A DNA stretch of 64,000 nt, taken from contig NZ_VEIO01000001.1 in assembly GCF_007680605.1 (NCBI RefSeq), positions 930,001-994,000 on the forward strand, given 5' to 3'. This document shows, piece after piece, positions 33,512 through 42,048 of the stretch. A program made the position numbers and the translations under genes. The notes beneath the pieces were generated by a model. It saw only the letters and a list, made by a program, of their open reading frames with translations, searched no databases and had not been told where the DNA came from. The number at the start of each line of letters is the position of its first letter. Position 1 is the first letter of the stretch. Source of the stretch: Paenibacillus xylanexedens (GTDB lineage Bacteria > Bacillota > Bacilli > Paenibacillales > Paenibacillaceae).

Positions 33512-34393
33512 ATGAAAATTGTTTTTAGAAATTTCGATGATTCATGTTATGAACAAATTTGTGACTTTTTAATTGAATTATCAAAAGACGACCGTAAACA
33601 TATTAATTGGAACTGGGCAAGGTGGGAATGGATGTTTTTTCATCCTGAATTTAATCGTGACTTAAAACATAAAATTGGATTATGGTATCTTGCTGATGAG
33701 TTAGTAGCTATAGCAACGTATGACCATTATTTCGGTGAAGCTTTTTTTGCTACTAAACAGGGATTTGAAGAGTTAGAAAAAGATATATTAGAATATGCTA
33801 TTGCTACTTTCAGTAATGAAAATGGCCTTGGGATTGCGGTGAATGATAAAGATACTCACATTTTAGATTTATTACGTAGTCATCATTTTGTGAAGCAGGA
33901 TCAGACGGAAAACATACTTGAGCTTGCACTAGAGTATGTTAGCCTTGACGGTACAATTTCTGAAGGCATAACCATAAAAAATATCGATATAAAGAATGAC
34001 TTATATAAACTTCATTATATGTTATGGCAAGCATTTGATAACGAAGGGCCTGTACCCGTTGATGAAATTACGATGAGTAAGCAAAAAGAAATGTTATCCG
34101 CAACCCATTTGAACCCGTTTATACATGTTGTGGCTGAAAATGAACATGGAGAATATGTTGCATACTGTGGATTATGGTATAGCCCGAAAACGGATTATGT
34201 TTATGTTGAACCTGTATGTACAGTTCCGGAGTATCGTCATAAGAGGCTAGGCCAAGCGGTGGTTCTGGAAGCTTTAAAAAGAGGCCGTTCTTTAGGTGCT
34301 AAAAAAGCATATGTTATTTCTGATAGCCATTTTTATAAGTCATTAGGATTTCAGCAACATTCACATTATACGTTTTATTGGCATAATAGCTGA
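33512..34393 (+). CDS. GNAT acetyltransferase (two-domain)
   Basis: 293 residues. The N-terminal 140 residues look like a degenerate GNAT fold; the C-terminal part holds motif A: VEPVCTVPEYRHKRLGQAVVLEAL and SDSHFYKSLGFQQHSHY. Substrate unknown. Monocistronic with AUG after GGAGGGATTGTA. It follows directly on the remnant of site 17, so it may be the next cassette whose own site is lost. Confidence 0.85.
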   Translation: MKIVFRNFDDSCYEQICDFLIELSKDDRKHINWNWARWEWMFFHPEFNRDLKHKIGLWYLADELVAIATYDHYFGEAFFATKQGFEELEKDILEYAIATFSNENGLGIAVNDKDTHILDLLRSHHFVKQDQTENILELALEYVSLDGTISEGITIKNIDIKNDLYKLHYMLWQAFDNEGPVPVDEITMSKQKEMLSATHLNPFIHVVAENEHGEYVAYCGLWYSPKTDYVYVEPVCTVPEYRHKRLGQAVVLEALKRGRSLGAKKAYVISDSHFYKSLGFQQHSHYTFYWHNS

Positions 34394-34455
34394 TATTCGA
34401 TTCGTTGATAGTTGTACATCCTAACCGTAAATTAAAACATGAATTGGGGGGACTC

Positions 34456-34923
34456 ATGGAGTATCAAATCATTGACTTGAGAGAACATTCAAATCTTTTA
34501 AAAGAAGCTATCGAGTATGTTGTGGAAAGATGGGGATTACATAGAAGAATATTCGAGGAATGTATCACTTCCAGTATGACAACAACAAGTCCATTACCTC
34601 GATGGTATTTTATGATAAATGGAGATGAAATCGTTGGTAGTTACTCGTTAATGAATAATGATTTTGTGAGTCGACAAGATTTATGGCCGTACTTATCAAA
34701 TCTATATATCGAGGAAAAGGAACGAGGAAAAAATCTTGGGTCAGACATGATGGCACATGCAAGACAAGAAGCTTATAAACTAGGATTCAGTAAATTGTAT
34801 TTATGTACAGATCATATCGATTATTATGAGAAGTATGGCTGGCTTCATTTATGTAACGGGTATCACCCTTGGAACAGGGAGTCAAAAATTTATGTGATTG
34901 ATACAGATCAGAAATCCCAATGA
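34456..34923 (+). CDS. GNAT acetyltransferase
   Basis: 155 residues from ATG 34456, preceded by GGGGGGACTC. Motif A: LSNLYIEEKERGKNLGSDMMAHARQEA, then LCTDHIDYYEKYGW for motif B. Followed 13 bp later by another GNAT, so the two are probably co-expressed. Confidence 0.85.
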   Translation: MEYQIIDLREHSNLLKEAIEYVVERWGLHRRIFEECITSSMTTTSPLPRWYFMINGDEIVGSYSLMNNDFVSRQDLWPYLSNLYIEEKERGKNLGSDMMAHARQEAYKLGFSKLYLCTDHIDYYEKYGWLHLCNGYHPWNRESKIYVIDTDQKSQ

Positions 34924-34936
34924 AGGGTGGACCAAA

Positions 34937-35350
34937 ATGCATATTGAATTTGATGAATTTCTTATTTCCGATGATAAATCTTTATTAGATTATGAAACCA
35001 TATGTGGCTTCTTATCAAGAAGTTACTGGGCTAATAAGAGACCTAAAGAAAAGATTATAAGATCATTCCAATCATCAGAATGTGTTGGTGTGTATCATGA
35101 AAATAGACAAGTCGGCGTCGCAAGGTTAGTTACGGACTATGAGACGGTCTATTATTTATGTGATGTATATGTAGATGAAGATTATCGCAGTAGAGGTATA
35201 GGAAAAAAATTAATTGAAAGTATTACGACCTCTGACAAGTATAAGAATTTATTAGGTATTCTCGGAACGAAGGATGCTCATGGATTATATGAGGAATATC
35301 ACTTTGTAAAAGACAATGATAGATTTATGCGGCGAATGCCTGATTCATAA
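34937..35350 (+). CDS. GNAT acetyltransferase
   Basis: 137 residues from ATG 34937 (GAAGGGTGGACCAAA upstream). YLCDVYVDEDYRSRGIGKKLIESI is a textbook motif A, with R-GIG-K. Small single-domain enzyme. No attC-like remnant separates it from the neighbouring GNAT or APH genes. Confidence 0.88.
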   Translation: MHIEFDEFLISDDKSLLDYETICGFLSRSYWANKRPKEKIIRSFQSSECVGVYHENRQVGVARLVTDYETVYYLCDVYVDEDYRSRGIGKKLIESITTSDKYKNLLGILGTKDAHGLYEEYHFVKDNDRFMRRMPDS

Positions 35351-35360
35351 AGGAGGATCA

Positions 35361-36293
35361 ATGAATACAGAACTTAGAAACACAATGCAGAATACAATTG
35401 ATCACTTCGTATCGCCTAATGCAGAAATATTGAGTATTAAAGATCAGGATCTTGCTTACGGCACCTCAGCAGTAGAACTTAAAAGACATGAAATATTACT
35501 TAGAAATGATCCTCATGATTGGAGTATTAATCTTATTTCAAAGAGAGCGTCACTCGTTGAAAGGCGTACATTAAATTATCTAAATGATCAATCAGCAAAT
35601 GTTCCATTTAGTTTTACATTAAATATGATAAGTAACAGCCGAGAATATCTTTGCATGCAGGATGTCGATTATGAAACGGATTATAATAATTTAGACATCG
35701 AACTGCTTCAAAAAAATGAACAAGCTGCTCTGGCAGATATACATGCGTTCAACTTTGAAAAATATTATAAATTGCAATGGCTTCCATTGCTTGATTCAAA
35801 ATATATTCAATCCGTACTTAACGAGAAATGGGGACCGACTTGGAATAATGCGAAATCAGATCCGGATTTTATAAGTCATTTTGGTGATCTTATTCCAGAG
35901 ATTGATATGGTTGCAGAGCATATAGTTAAGGACATGGATAAAGTTCTCAGGGATGAAAGTTCACATACCCTTATACATAATGATCTACATCCGGGTAATA
36001 CATTGGTTTACAAAAATAGAAAGGTGTATTTCATTGATTGGGAAGAAGCACATTATGGTTCCTTATACATTGATGTAGCGCTTAGGTATAGAGAGTTTTC
36101 CCAAGCCGAGAACTATAGAATGTTGATGAATTCGAGAGGATTAAATCTATCCGAGGATAAATTCAAACTGAATTATACAATTACGTCCAGATACTTGGGA
36201 TTACGATATATGTCATGGTTTTTATCCAAGTGGAAAGACGATAAGAGATGCCTGGACGAATTAAACAAGTATATAAATATGACTGTATCTTAG
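35361..36293 (+). CDS. APH-family phosphotransferase
   Basis: 310 residues from ATG 35361 after AAGGAGG. The kinase catalytic loop HNDLHPGNTL and the metal motif FIDWEEAHYG (about 205-235) place it among aminoglycoside/choline-kinase-like phosphotransferases. The N-terminal nucleotide lobe is present. Substrate unknown; could be an aminoglycoside, macrolide or a metabolite. Confidence 0.85.
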   Translation: MNTELRNTMQNTIDHFVSPNAEILSIKDQDLAYGTSAVELKRHEILLRNDPHDWSINLISKRASLVERRTLNYLNDQSANVPFSFTLNMISNSREYLCMQDVDYETDYNNLDIELLQKNEQAALADIHAFNFEKYYKLQWLPLLDSKYIQSVLNEKWGPTWNNAKSDPDFISHFGDLIPEIDMVAEHIVKDMDKVLRDESSHTLIHNDLHPGNTLVYKNRKVYFIDWEEAHYGSLYIDVALRYREFSQAENYRMLMNSRGLNLSEDKFKLNYTITSRYLGLRYMSWFLSKWKDDKRCLDELNKYINMTVS

Positions 36294-36322
36294 ATAAGAT
36301 ATGAAATTACTTTAGTGATGGG

Positions 36323-36412
36323 ATATAACGTAATATTTATGTTACGCACATTCGCCCTCGGCCCGGCATTCGCCTTAAAATCAGTATTCTTGAGCCGTGA
36401 ATATCGTAAATC
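36323..36412 (+). repeat. decayed attC-like remnant 18
   Basis: ATATAACGTAATATTTATG at the left, CCCTCGGCCCGGCATTCGCC inside and CCGTGAATATCGTAAATC at the right: the site plan is visible but the GTT right box is gone. Confidence 0.55.
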
Positions 36413-36446
36413 TTTGGAAATATTTTTAAACTCAAGGAGGATGGCG

Positions 36447-36992
36447 TTGGAGAATCAAAAAACAGTAGTCATAGAAGAATACAATCAAGAATGGCCTAAA
36501 GCATTTGATATAATAAAATCAATTTTGTCAGATAAACTTAGTAGTCTAACATTACGAATCGAGCACGTTGGAAGCACGTCGGTACCGGATCTTGCAGCCA
36601 AGCCAATCATTGATATTGATGTAGTCATTGAATCTATGGAGTACCTGCCAGGGGTAATCAAGAAGCTAGACGAACTGGGATATGTACACGAAGGTGATTT
36701 AGGAATAATGAATAGAGAGGCATTTGCGAGGAAGGATGTTTATGTACCTTACAGCAGTGAAGGCGATGTGAAGCACGAACATCATCTATATGTCTGCAAT
36801 AGAGAAAGTGAGGAACTACAAAGACATATCATGTTTCGAGACATATTAAGGAAACACCCCTTACTGGTATCTGAGTACACAAATTTGAAGAACCAGCTGT
36901 CAGATGAATTCAGAAACAATCGTAAAGCTTATACTGAAGGAAAGACAGAATTTATTACGAAGATATTGAATGAGTACAAGGATGTTTTGTAG
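36447..36992 (+). CDS. GrpB-family nucleotidyltransferase-like protein
   Basis: 181 residues. TTG 36447 is chosen because AAGGAGG lies six bases before it; the frame stays open upstream through the site remnant, which cannot be coding. RIEHVGSTSVPDLAAKPIIDIDVVI is the GrpB/UPF0157 nucleotidyltransferase signature, with GS and the DxD pair. Biochemical role unknown. Confidence 0.88.
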   Translation: MENQKTVVIEEYNQEWPKAFDIIKSILSDKLSSLTLRIEHVGSTSVPDLAAKPIIDIDVVIESMEYLPGVIKKLDELGYVHEGDLGIMNREAFARKDVYVPYSSEGDVKHEHHLYVCNRESEELQRHIMFRDILRKHPLLVSEYTNLKNQLSDEFRNNRKAYTEGKTEFITKILNEYKDVL

Positions 36993-37045
36993 AGTATTTC
37001 AGGTTATCAAGATCATACAAATCCTTATTAAGGACGGTGGTTTCA

Positions 37046-37672
37046 ATGAGTAGCCTGTTACTAACCTCAAGTGGTTTTTATACTCAGGATATTAAAAATC
37101 AATTCCTGAATTTCATTGATAGAGATATCTCTCAGTTAAAGGTCGCTATTATTACAACGGCATCTCCGATGAGAGGAAATAATAGATATGCTCAAAAGGC
37201 AATGCAAGATTTCAAGGAAATGGGGTTTCAGCATATTAAGTTTGTAGATATCGAATTTGATGACCCACAAATTCTCTTACATACTGATGTTATATATATT
37301 AATGGTGGAAATCCATTTACTTTATTGTATTACGCTAAGAAAAGTGGTGCTGATGAAATTATTAAAACACTGGCTGCACAGAATGTAATTATAGTTGGAG
37401 TAAGTGCTGGAACGTTATTACTGGGGCCGAATATAAACATTGTCAATTACTTTACTCCAGAGATGAATACTATGGATATAACAGATTTTAGCGCATTAGG
37501 TGTAACCGACAAGCTTATCTTTCCTCACTATGACCGAGAGGATATATTTAAAGATAGTATGAATAGAACAATTGAAGAAAGAATTGCAGCGTTTGAAACT
37601 AATGAGAACTGTAGAGTGACAAGGCTTAGAGATGATGAATATATCTCGATTTTAAAGAATCAAACACAGTAG
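37046..37672 (+). CDS. peptidase S51-family protein
   Basis: 208 residues. Contains IYINGGNPFTLL and the nucleophile motif GVSAGT (Ser about 118) of dipeptidase E/cyanophycinase-like serine peptidases, then FPHYDRED with the conserved His. Start ATG 46 bp... of the preferred reading is the third in-frame option after AAGGACGGTGG. Probably cleaves acidic dipeptides or acts as an esterase. Confidence 0.8.
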   Translation: MSSLLLTSSGFYTQDIKNQFLNFIDRDISQLKVAIITTASPMRGNNRYAQKAMQDFKEMGFQHIKFVDIEFDDPQILLHTDVIYINGGNPFTLLYYAKKSGADEIIKTLAAQNVIIVGVSAGTLLLGPNINIVNYFTPEMNTMDITDFSALGVTDKLIFPHYDREDIFKDSMNRTIEERIAAFETNENCRVTRLRDDEYISILKNQTQ

Positions 37673-37687
37673 AAGTCGTAAATGCTG

Positions 37688-37733
37688 AAGTCCTTAAGCC
37701 ATAGAAGGCTAAGTAAATACGTAAATGTTAGGC
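37688..37733 (+). repeat. decayed attC-like remnant 19
   Basis: TCCTTAAGCC...AAGTAAATACGTAAATGTTAGGC; only the right box GTTAGGC (37727-37733) and a blurred GTGAATAC-like arm persist. Confidence 0.45.
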
Positions 37734-37762
37734 GGGATCGTGAATAGAAAGGAAGAGATTTG

Positions 37763-38758
37763 ATGGAAAAGCATGTTAAAGAACTTTTTACTAAAGAAGT
37801 ACTTCATGAAGCAGCTCAAAAGTTTAATATTATTCGATCCAGTCTTAAAGACTTGGAAGGTTTTCAGAACTTTGTATATTTTGGAAAGTCTAACGGTACA
37901 AATGTTGTAATCCGGATCACACACAAATCCCATCGAACCGAAAAAGAGATTTTATCTGAAATTGATTTTATAGATTACTTGTTTACTCATCATGTATCCG
38001 TTTCCAAAGCGATAACATCTATTCATGGGAAATTTGTAGAGGAAATCAGTGATGGGGAATTTTATGCAACATCGTTTGAGTTTTCTAGTGGAAGAAAGGC
38101 TAAAATCGCTGAAGAAAGCGATCTGTTCTATCAAAGAATCGGTGGTTATGCAGGAAGAGTACATAGTCTTTCAAAGACGTCAAATCTGATACATCATTTA
38201 AACAGGAGACAATGGCATGAAAAAGAGTTTTTGATCCATATGAGTGATTATTTACCTGCGGAACTTTCTTATGTCATGGATCAATACGAAATTCTGAAGA
38301 GAAAGCTTAGTCAGCTTCCAAAGAATACGGATTCGTATGGAATGATTCATGGAGATTTAAATCATGGGAATTACTTAAATGTAGACGACGATGTTGTATT
38401 TATTGATTTTGATGAAGCCGAATACTGTTGGTTTGTGAGTGATATTGCTATCCCGTTATTCTATGAAATTCCAATCCCTTGGGTAGTCGATGGAAAGCAA
38501 AGGTTAGAGATAACCAAGAGGTATTATTATAATTTCATGGATGGTTATGTTAAAGAAAATACAATAGATCATACATGGTTAAAATTAATCCCTGATTTTA
38601 TTAATCTTAGACAGTTTGGTGTAGTTTCCGCGATTTATAGAAGTTATAATTTTGATAATTATAACAACTGGAGTGATTGGGACAAGGAAGCGTTGAAATT
38701 CTATCTAAATAATATCGAGCAAGATATTCCGTATATTGATATGGATTTTAGTAGGTAG
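37763..38758 (+). CDS. APH-family phosphotransferase
   Basis: 331 residues. Catalytic loop MIHGDLNHGNYL and metal motif FIDFDEAEYCW (about 195-225). It resembles the choline kinase/HSK2-like branch. Start ATG follows GGAAGAGATTTG. Substrate unknown. The second APH in 2.5 kb, unrelated in detail to the first. Confidence 0.85.
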   Translation: MEKHVKELFTKEVLHEAAQKFNIIRSSLKDLEGFQNFVYFGKSNGTNVVIRITHKSHRTEKEILSEIDFIDYLFTHHVSVSKAITSIHGKFVEEISDGEFYATSFEFSSGRKAKIAEESDLFYQRIGGYAGRVHSLSKTSNLIHHLNRRQWHEKEFLIHMSDYLPAELSYVMDQYEILKRKLSQLPKNTDSYGMIHGDLNHGNYLNVDDDVVFIDFDEAEYCWFVSDIAIPLFYEIPIPWVVDGKQRLEITKRYYYNFMDGYVKENTIDHTWLKLIPDFINLRQFGVVSAIYRSYNFDNYNNWSDWDKEALKFYLNNIEQDIPYIDMDFSR

Positions 38759-38786
38759 TTTAATGTGGCGTAGACTAAGCTTGTAT

Positions 38787-38807
38787 TATAAATGCAGGAC
38801 GTTTACT
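38787..38807 (+). repeat. possible attC-like remnant 20
   Basis: AAATGCAGGAC-GTTTACT resembles the right end GTGAATACAGGAAC-GTTRRRY. Very short, may be chance. Confidence 0.3.
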
Positions 38808-38849
38808 GAAGAACTTAACACCTAAAAATCAAGAGAAGAGGAGCAACTG

Positions 38850-39329
38850 ATGACCTATAAATCCATTTTAACAGATCAAATATCTGCATGTTATAACGAT
38901 AAAAGCTGGTTTATTCCGCTGGAGGACATATTGGAAGATATAACAACGGAAGAAGCATTGACTGAGGATGATAATAAACAAACCATTTGGTCCATCGTGA
39001 ATCACCTTATTTATTGGAATGAGAAATGGCTTGAGCGTTATAAGGCTGGAGAATTTGTATTAAATCACGGGATCAACAATGATGAAACTTTTGCTTTGAA
39101 TGAAGATCAATTGAATGATGCTGGCTGGAAGGAAACATTAAATAGACTTGAGCATGTTTTTATGAGCTGGAGAGTTGTTTTAGAAGAAACAGATGAATCT
39201 AAACTTGCAAAGCAGCTTCCAGAATATTTTAATGCCCCTTGGTGGGGAGTTGTTTCTAATCTAAGTATTCATAGTGCATATCATATTGGACAAATTATGT
39301 TATTAAAGAAACAAATTCGAGGTAGATAA
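38850..39329 (+). CDS. DinB-family protein
   Basis: 159 residues with the DinB four-helix-bundle pattern: TIWSIVNHLIYWNEKWLERY near residue 47 (first metal His) and SIHSAYHIGQIMLLKK near 137 (HxxxH-type pair). Metal-dependent DinB proteins include thiol transferases; the function here is unknown. AGAAGAGGAGCAACTG precedes ATG. Confidence 0.82.
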   Translation: MTYKSILTDQISACYNDKSWFIPLEDILEDITTEEALTEDDNKQTIWSIVNHLIYWNEKWLERYKAGEFVLNHGINNDETFALNEDQLNDAGWKETLNRLEHVFMSWRVVLEETDESKLAKQLPEYFNAPWWGVVSNLSIHSAYHIGQIMLLKKQIRGR

Positions 39330-39385
39330 TAGTTTAGTCAGTTCGGAGGGTATAGAGAACAATTTCAAATAAGGAGTTGATTATT

Positions 39386-39805
39386 TTGGACATCGAATTG
39401 GCTATATCTGTCGCGTTACAAGCTCATAAAGGGCAACTTGATAAAGGTGGGCACCCGTATATTTTACATCCGCTAGCTGTTATGAACAGAGTGGAAAGCA
39501 TGGAAGAGAAGATTGTGGCTGTTCTCCATGATGTCATTGAAGATTCGGAAGTCACAATTGAAGAGTTAAGAGGTTTGGGATTTTCGGAAGAAATTTTAAC
39601 AGCCATTCAGTTGTTGACGAGATCGACAGAGGATAGTTACGAAGAATTTATTGAGAAGACAACAACGAATCGAACTGCAAGAAAAGTGAAAATCGCTGAT
39701 ATTCAAGAGAATATGAACATATCAAGAATTAAGAATCCGACGCAGGAAGATGTTCATAGACTTGAGAAATATAGAAAGGCGTTAGAAAGATTAGAGCGTG
39801 AATAA
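39386..39805 (+). CDS. HD-domain (RelA/SpoT hydrolase-like) protein
   Basis: 139 residues from TTG 39386, nine bases after AAGGAG. The HD fold shows YILHPLAVMNRV (His), AVLHDVIEDS (HD plus ED) and KIADIQENM (late Asp), as in small MESH1-like (p)ppGpp hydrolases. No synthetase domain, so a small alarmone or nucleotide pyrophosphohydrolase is likely. Confidence 0.78.
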   Translation: MDIELAISVALQAHKGQLDKGGHPYILHPLAVMNRVESMEEKIVAVLHDVIEDSEVTIEELRGLGFSEEILTAIQLLTRSTEDSYEEFIEKTTTNRTARKVKIADIQENMNISRIKNPTQEDVHRLEKYRKALERLERE

Positions 39806-39835
39806 CATGTGAAAGAAACTAAAAAGAGGTACGTT

Positions 39836-40417
39836 ATGTCCCAGACGATGACAATTCCTAGAATACAGATAAAATTCCAAAGTGCTGTATGGACAGCAGT
39901 AGTCTTAAGACAGAAGGCTATAAATATCAAAGTAAGAGAAGAGCTGGGTCATCTACTGTTAGTAGATGCTAAGGACTGTCCTGAGATGTTTTTATTAGCC
40001 AGTTTATTTCAGCACGCCATGTATACTCACGACATTATCTATTTTGCGAGAGAAGATGATTCAAGTTGCGATCTCTTGGTGTTTAACGGTGCAATAACTC
40101 CAATACATCAAAAAGATTTAAAAAATCTTAAAACAGCGAGAAAGCATACACAGCCAGAAACTTATACAATTCCGTTGCTAGAATCTCACGATGAATCAAT
40201 ATGGAAGACGTGGCAACCTTGGAAATACGATGAACAATTGAGAGTCATGGCGAACAAAGATTTAGCCATCATTAATGCATCTCAGCTGGGATACGAACTA
40301 TTAATTCATCAATGTGCTTACTTAGCAAGCTCGTATTCAGGGCATTCACATTTTGATCATTATTCAACCAAGAAATCCATTGAACTGATTATACGTAATA
40401 TGAAGCGAAATTATTAA
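39836..40417 (+). CDS. unidentified protein
   Basis: 193 residues from ATG 39836 after AGAGGTACGTT. It has SAVWTAVVLRQKAINIKVREELGHLLLVDAKDC in its first third and FDHYSTKKSIELIIRNMKRNY at the end. No recognised motif. Co-directional and tightly spaced with both neighbours (30 bp and 14 bp). Confidence 0.6.
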   Translation: MSQTMTIPRIQIKFQSAVWTAVVLRQKAINIKVREELGHLLLVDAKDCPEMFLLASLFQHAMYTHDIIYFAREDDSSCDLLVFNGAITPIHQKDLKNLKTARKHTQPETYTIPLLESHDESIWKTWQPWKYDEQLRVMANKDLAIINASQLGYELLIHQCAYLASSYSGHSHFDHYSTKKSIELIIRNMKRNY

Positions 40418-40431
40418 ATGAGGTATGTTAT

Positions 40432-40887
40432 ATGAGTGAGCCAGTGCAGTTTTTTGTTAATGATGATCTTATAGGAGTGTGGTCTTCGGAAGCCTTTTTT
40501 TATGATGCATTTGAAGATACACAGTTAGAATTTCATGCGGATGGCACGGGATGTCATGCCTATTTAAGACCTGATGGTCAAGAGATTACCTTATTCAGAT
40601 GGACGTTAATTAAGGATCGAATTGAATTTGAGGAATATTTCAGGGTATCTATTGAAGTGAGCGAGGTTAAGGAAGAAGAAATTTGCTCCACAGATCGATT
40701 TGAAAATAAATATTCAGCAAGGTTTTTCAAAGCGAAGGGATTAGATGTGGCTAATGAAGAGATCAATGTGATCGTATTCTATTCCCCTTTGATTGAAGGG
40801 ATCAATTCACAATCATTTGGAAGGATATCAAAAACATTGGATAGATCACTGATTGATGTAGCAATGAGATATGAGCAGGACATCTAA
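40432..40887 (+). CDS. unidentified beta-rich protein
   Basis: 151 residues. LIGVWSSEAFFYDAFEDTQLEFHADGTGCHAYLRPDG suggests a lipocalin-like or DUF beta-barrel. Otherwise unknown. Starts 14 bp after the previous stop with TGAGGTATGTTAT before ATG. Confidence 0.6.
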   Translation: MSEPVQFFVNDDLIGVWSSEAFFYDAFEDTQLEFHADGTGCHAYLRPDGQEITLFRWTLIKDRIEFEEYFRVSIEVSEVKEEEICSTDRFENKYSARFFKAKGLDVANEEINVIVFYSPLIEGINSQSFGRISKTLDRSLIDVAMRYEQDI

Positions 40888-40950
40888 TAGATCATAGAAG
40901 CTGGGCTGCTCAGAGTGATCTGTACGAATACTCAATGATTGGAGTCCAGG

Positions 40951-41394
40951 ATGAGTAAATTAATTGCTATATTGATAGGTGTCCTTCTACTTATAACAGG
41001 TTGCAGTACTACACATAAGATCCATACCGATTCAACCAAAGCATTAACAAAAGAGCTGAAGGAACTTTTTCCGTCGATTGAAAAAGTTCATTTTACGTTT
41101 ACCCGTCCAAATCTCTCTTGCAGAATAGACATGAGCAAAGAACCGAGTAAAGAAGAACTGGAAGCAATCCTTACAGTAATCAAGAGATTTACAACAGTGG
41201 ATAACATGAATGAGATTGCCCGTAGCGTTAAATGGGGACTGGAAATATCCAAAATTTATCTTGATATGAATACGGATGAGGATACGAAAACCATTGAACA
41301 CTCTTATTATGCGAGATATTTCAAAACATCCAACGCTAGCGACTATTCCGAAACAAACATTGAGGGTTATGAAATTTGGTATGAAATAAAATGA
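40951..41394 (+). CDS. small lipoprotein
   Basis: 147 residues from ATG 40951, with GGAG nearby. Signal segment LIAILIGVLLLITGCS with a good lipobox (LITGC), so lipid-anchored outside the membrane. The mature part contains EKVHFTFTRPNLSCRID and is otherwise unrecognised. Confidence 0.7.
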   Translation: MSKLIAILIGVLLLITGCSTTHKIHTDSTKALTKELKELFPSIEKVHFTFTRPNLSCRIDMSKEPSKEELEAILTVIKRFTTVDNMNEIARSVKWGLEISKIYLDMNTDEDTKTIEHSYYARYFKTSNASDYSETNIEGYEIWYEIK

Positions 41395-41441
41395 GAAATA
41401 ATAGAAATTGTGCTTATTAAATTTCATTTTGGAGGGCAATC

Positions 41442-41555
41442 ATGGAACTCATGTTTAATGACTCGACAATTCAACTGGTTTGAGAAGATATAACTAAACT
41501 GGAAGTGGATGCTATAGTCGATGCGGCGAATACAAGTTTAATGGGAAGCGAATGA
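41442..41555 (+). pseudogene. macro-domain protein remnant
   Basis: In frame from ATG 41442 (after GGAGGGCAATC) the reading is MELMFNDSTIQLV, a TGA at 41481-41483, then EDITKLEVDAIVDAANTSLM and a second TGA. DITKLEVDAIVNAANxSLLGG is the opening signature of ADP-ribose-binding macro domains; here it has an early stop and loses everything after about 38 codons. Confidence 0.8.
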
Positions 41556-41615
41556 AATTAAAGGGATTGGGATAATGAAAATGAAGCATCATTTGTAAAC
41601 TGAGGGGGCATATGC

Positions 41616-41903
41616 ATGGCATTCTGTATCGATTTTAAATTGATTGGTGTTGACGACGGTAAGGCAACGTACGCTTACGGAGACTGCTCTGAGAATTTAG
41701 AAGGGCGTTTTGAATTGAATTTAGGACGCCTACTCTCAGGTGAAATGAGCATGGATACAGATATGAGAGAGGTTGTTAAGGTAACCAAGCCGTGTTTAAG
41801 TGATGGAGAACATCAACATAAAGCAAACCGGGCATTCAGTAAGATTTATAAACATTATAAAATAACGGCTTCGTATCTAAAAGAAGGAGGGTACTATGCC
41901 TGA
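41616..41903 (+). CDS. small unidentified protein
   Basis: 95 residues, ATG after GAGGGGGCATATGC. FKLIGVDDGKATYAYGDCSENLEGRFELN then GEHQHKANRAFSKIYKHYK. May be an immunity-like or DUF protein; not recognised. Confidence 0.55.
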   Translation: MAFCIDFKLIGVDDGKATYAYGDCSENLEGRFELNLGRLLSGEMSMDTDMREVVKVTKPCLSDGEHQHKANRAFSKIYKHYKITASYLKEGGYYA

Positions 41904-41929
41904 TTTACTATATAAAAAGAAGTTATCGA

Positions 41930-41965
41930 AGCTAGCCGTTAGGAACAAGGCTGCTTCTTTTTTTA
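41930..41965 (+). terminator. rho-independent terminator
   Basis: GAAGCTAGCC pairs with GGCTGCTTC (one bulge) and is followed by a long T tract. Just upstream of the second copy of the duplicated promoter block. Confidence 0.7.
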
Positions 41966-41973
41966 TTTTTTCA

Positions 41974-42011
41974 CTTCGCAAATGGAACATTGTGGGTTAT
42001 ATTGGATATGA
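41974..42011 (+). promoter_or_regulatory. duplicated promoter block, copy 2
   Basis: 30 of 38 positions match 18361-18398. TTCGCA (41975-41980), 17-base spacer, TATATT (41998-42003). Drives the DinB-fusion gene 38 bp downstream. Confidence 0.55.
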
Positions 42012-42048
42012 TTTGATTCTGTAGTAGATGAATGGAGCGGTGTTTAAA

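Noticed and set aside
36315..36446. N-terminal extension of the GrpB-like gene
   Set aside because: It reads through an attC-like remnant; a proper AAGGAGG-TTG start exists at 36447.
39824..39836. TACGTTATGTCC as a site remnant
   Set aside because: It is only the ribosome site/start context of the following gene, with no flanking arms.
41928..41945. CTAGCCGTTAGGAAC as another site right box
   Set aside because: It is the loop of a good T-tailed terminator and has no partner arm.
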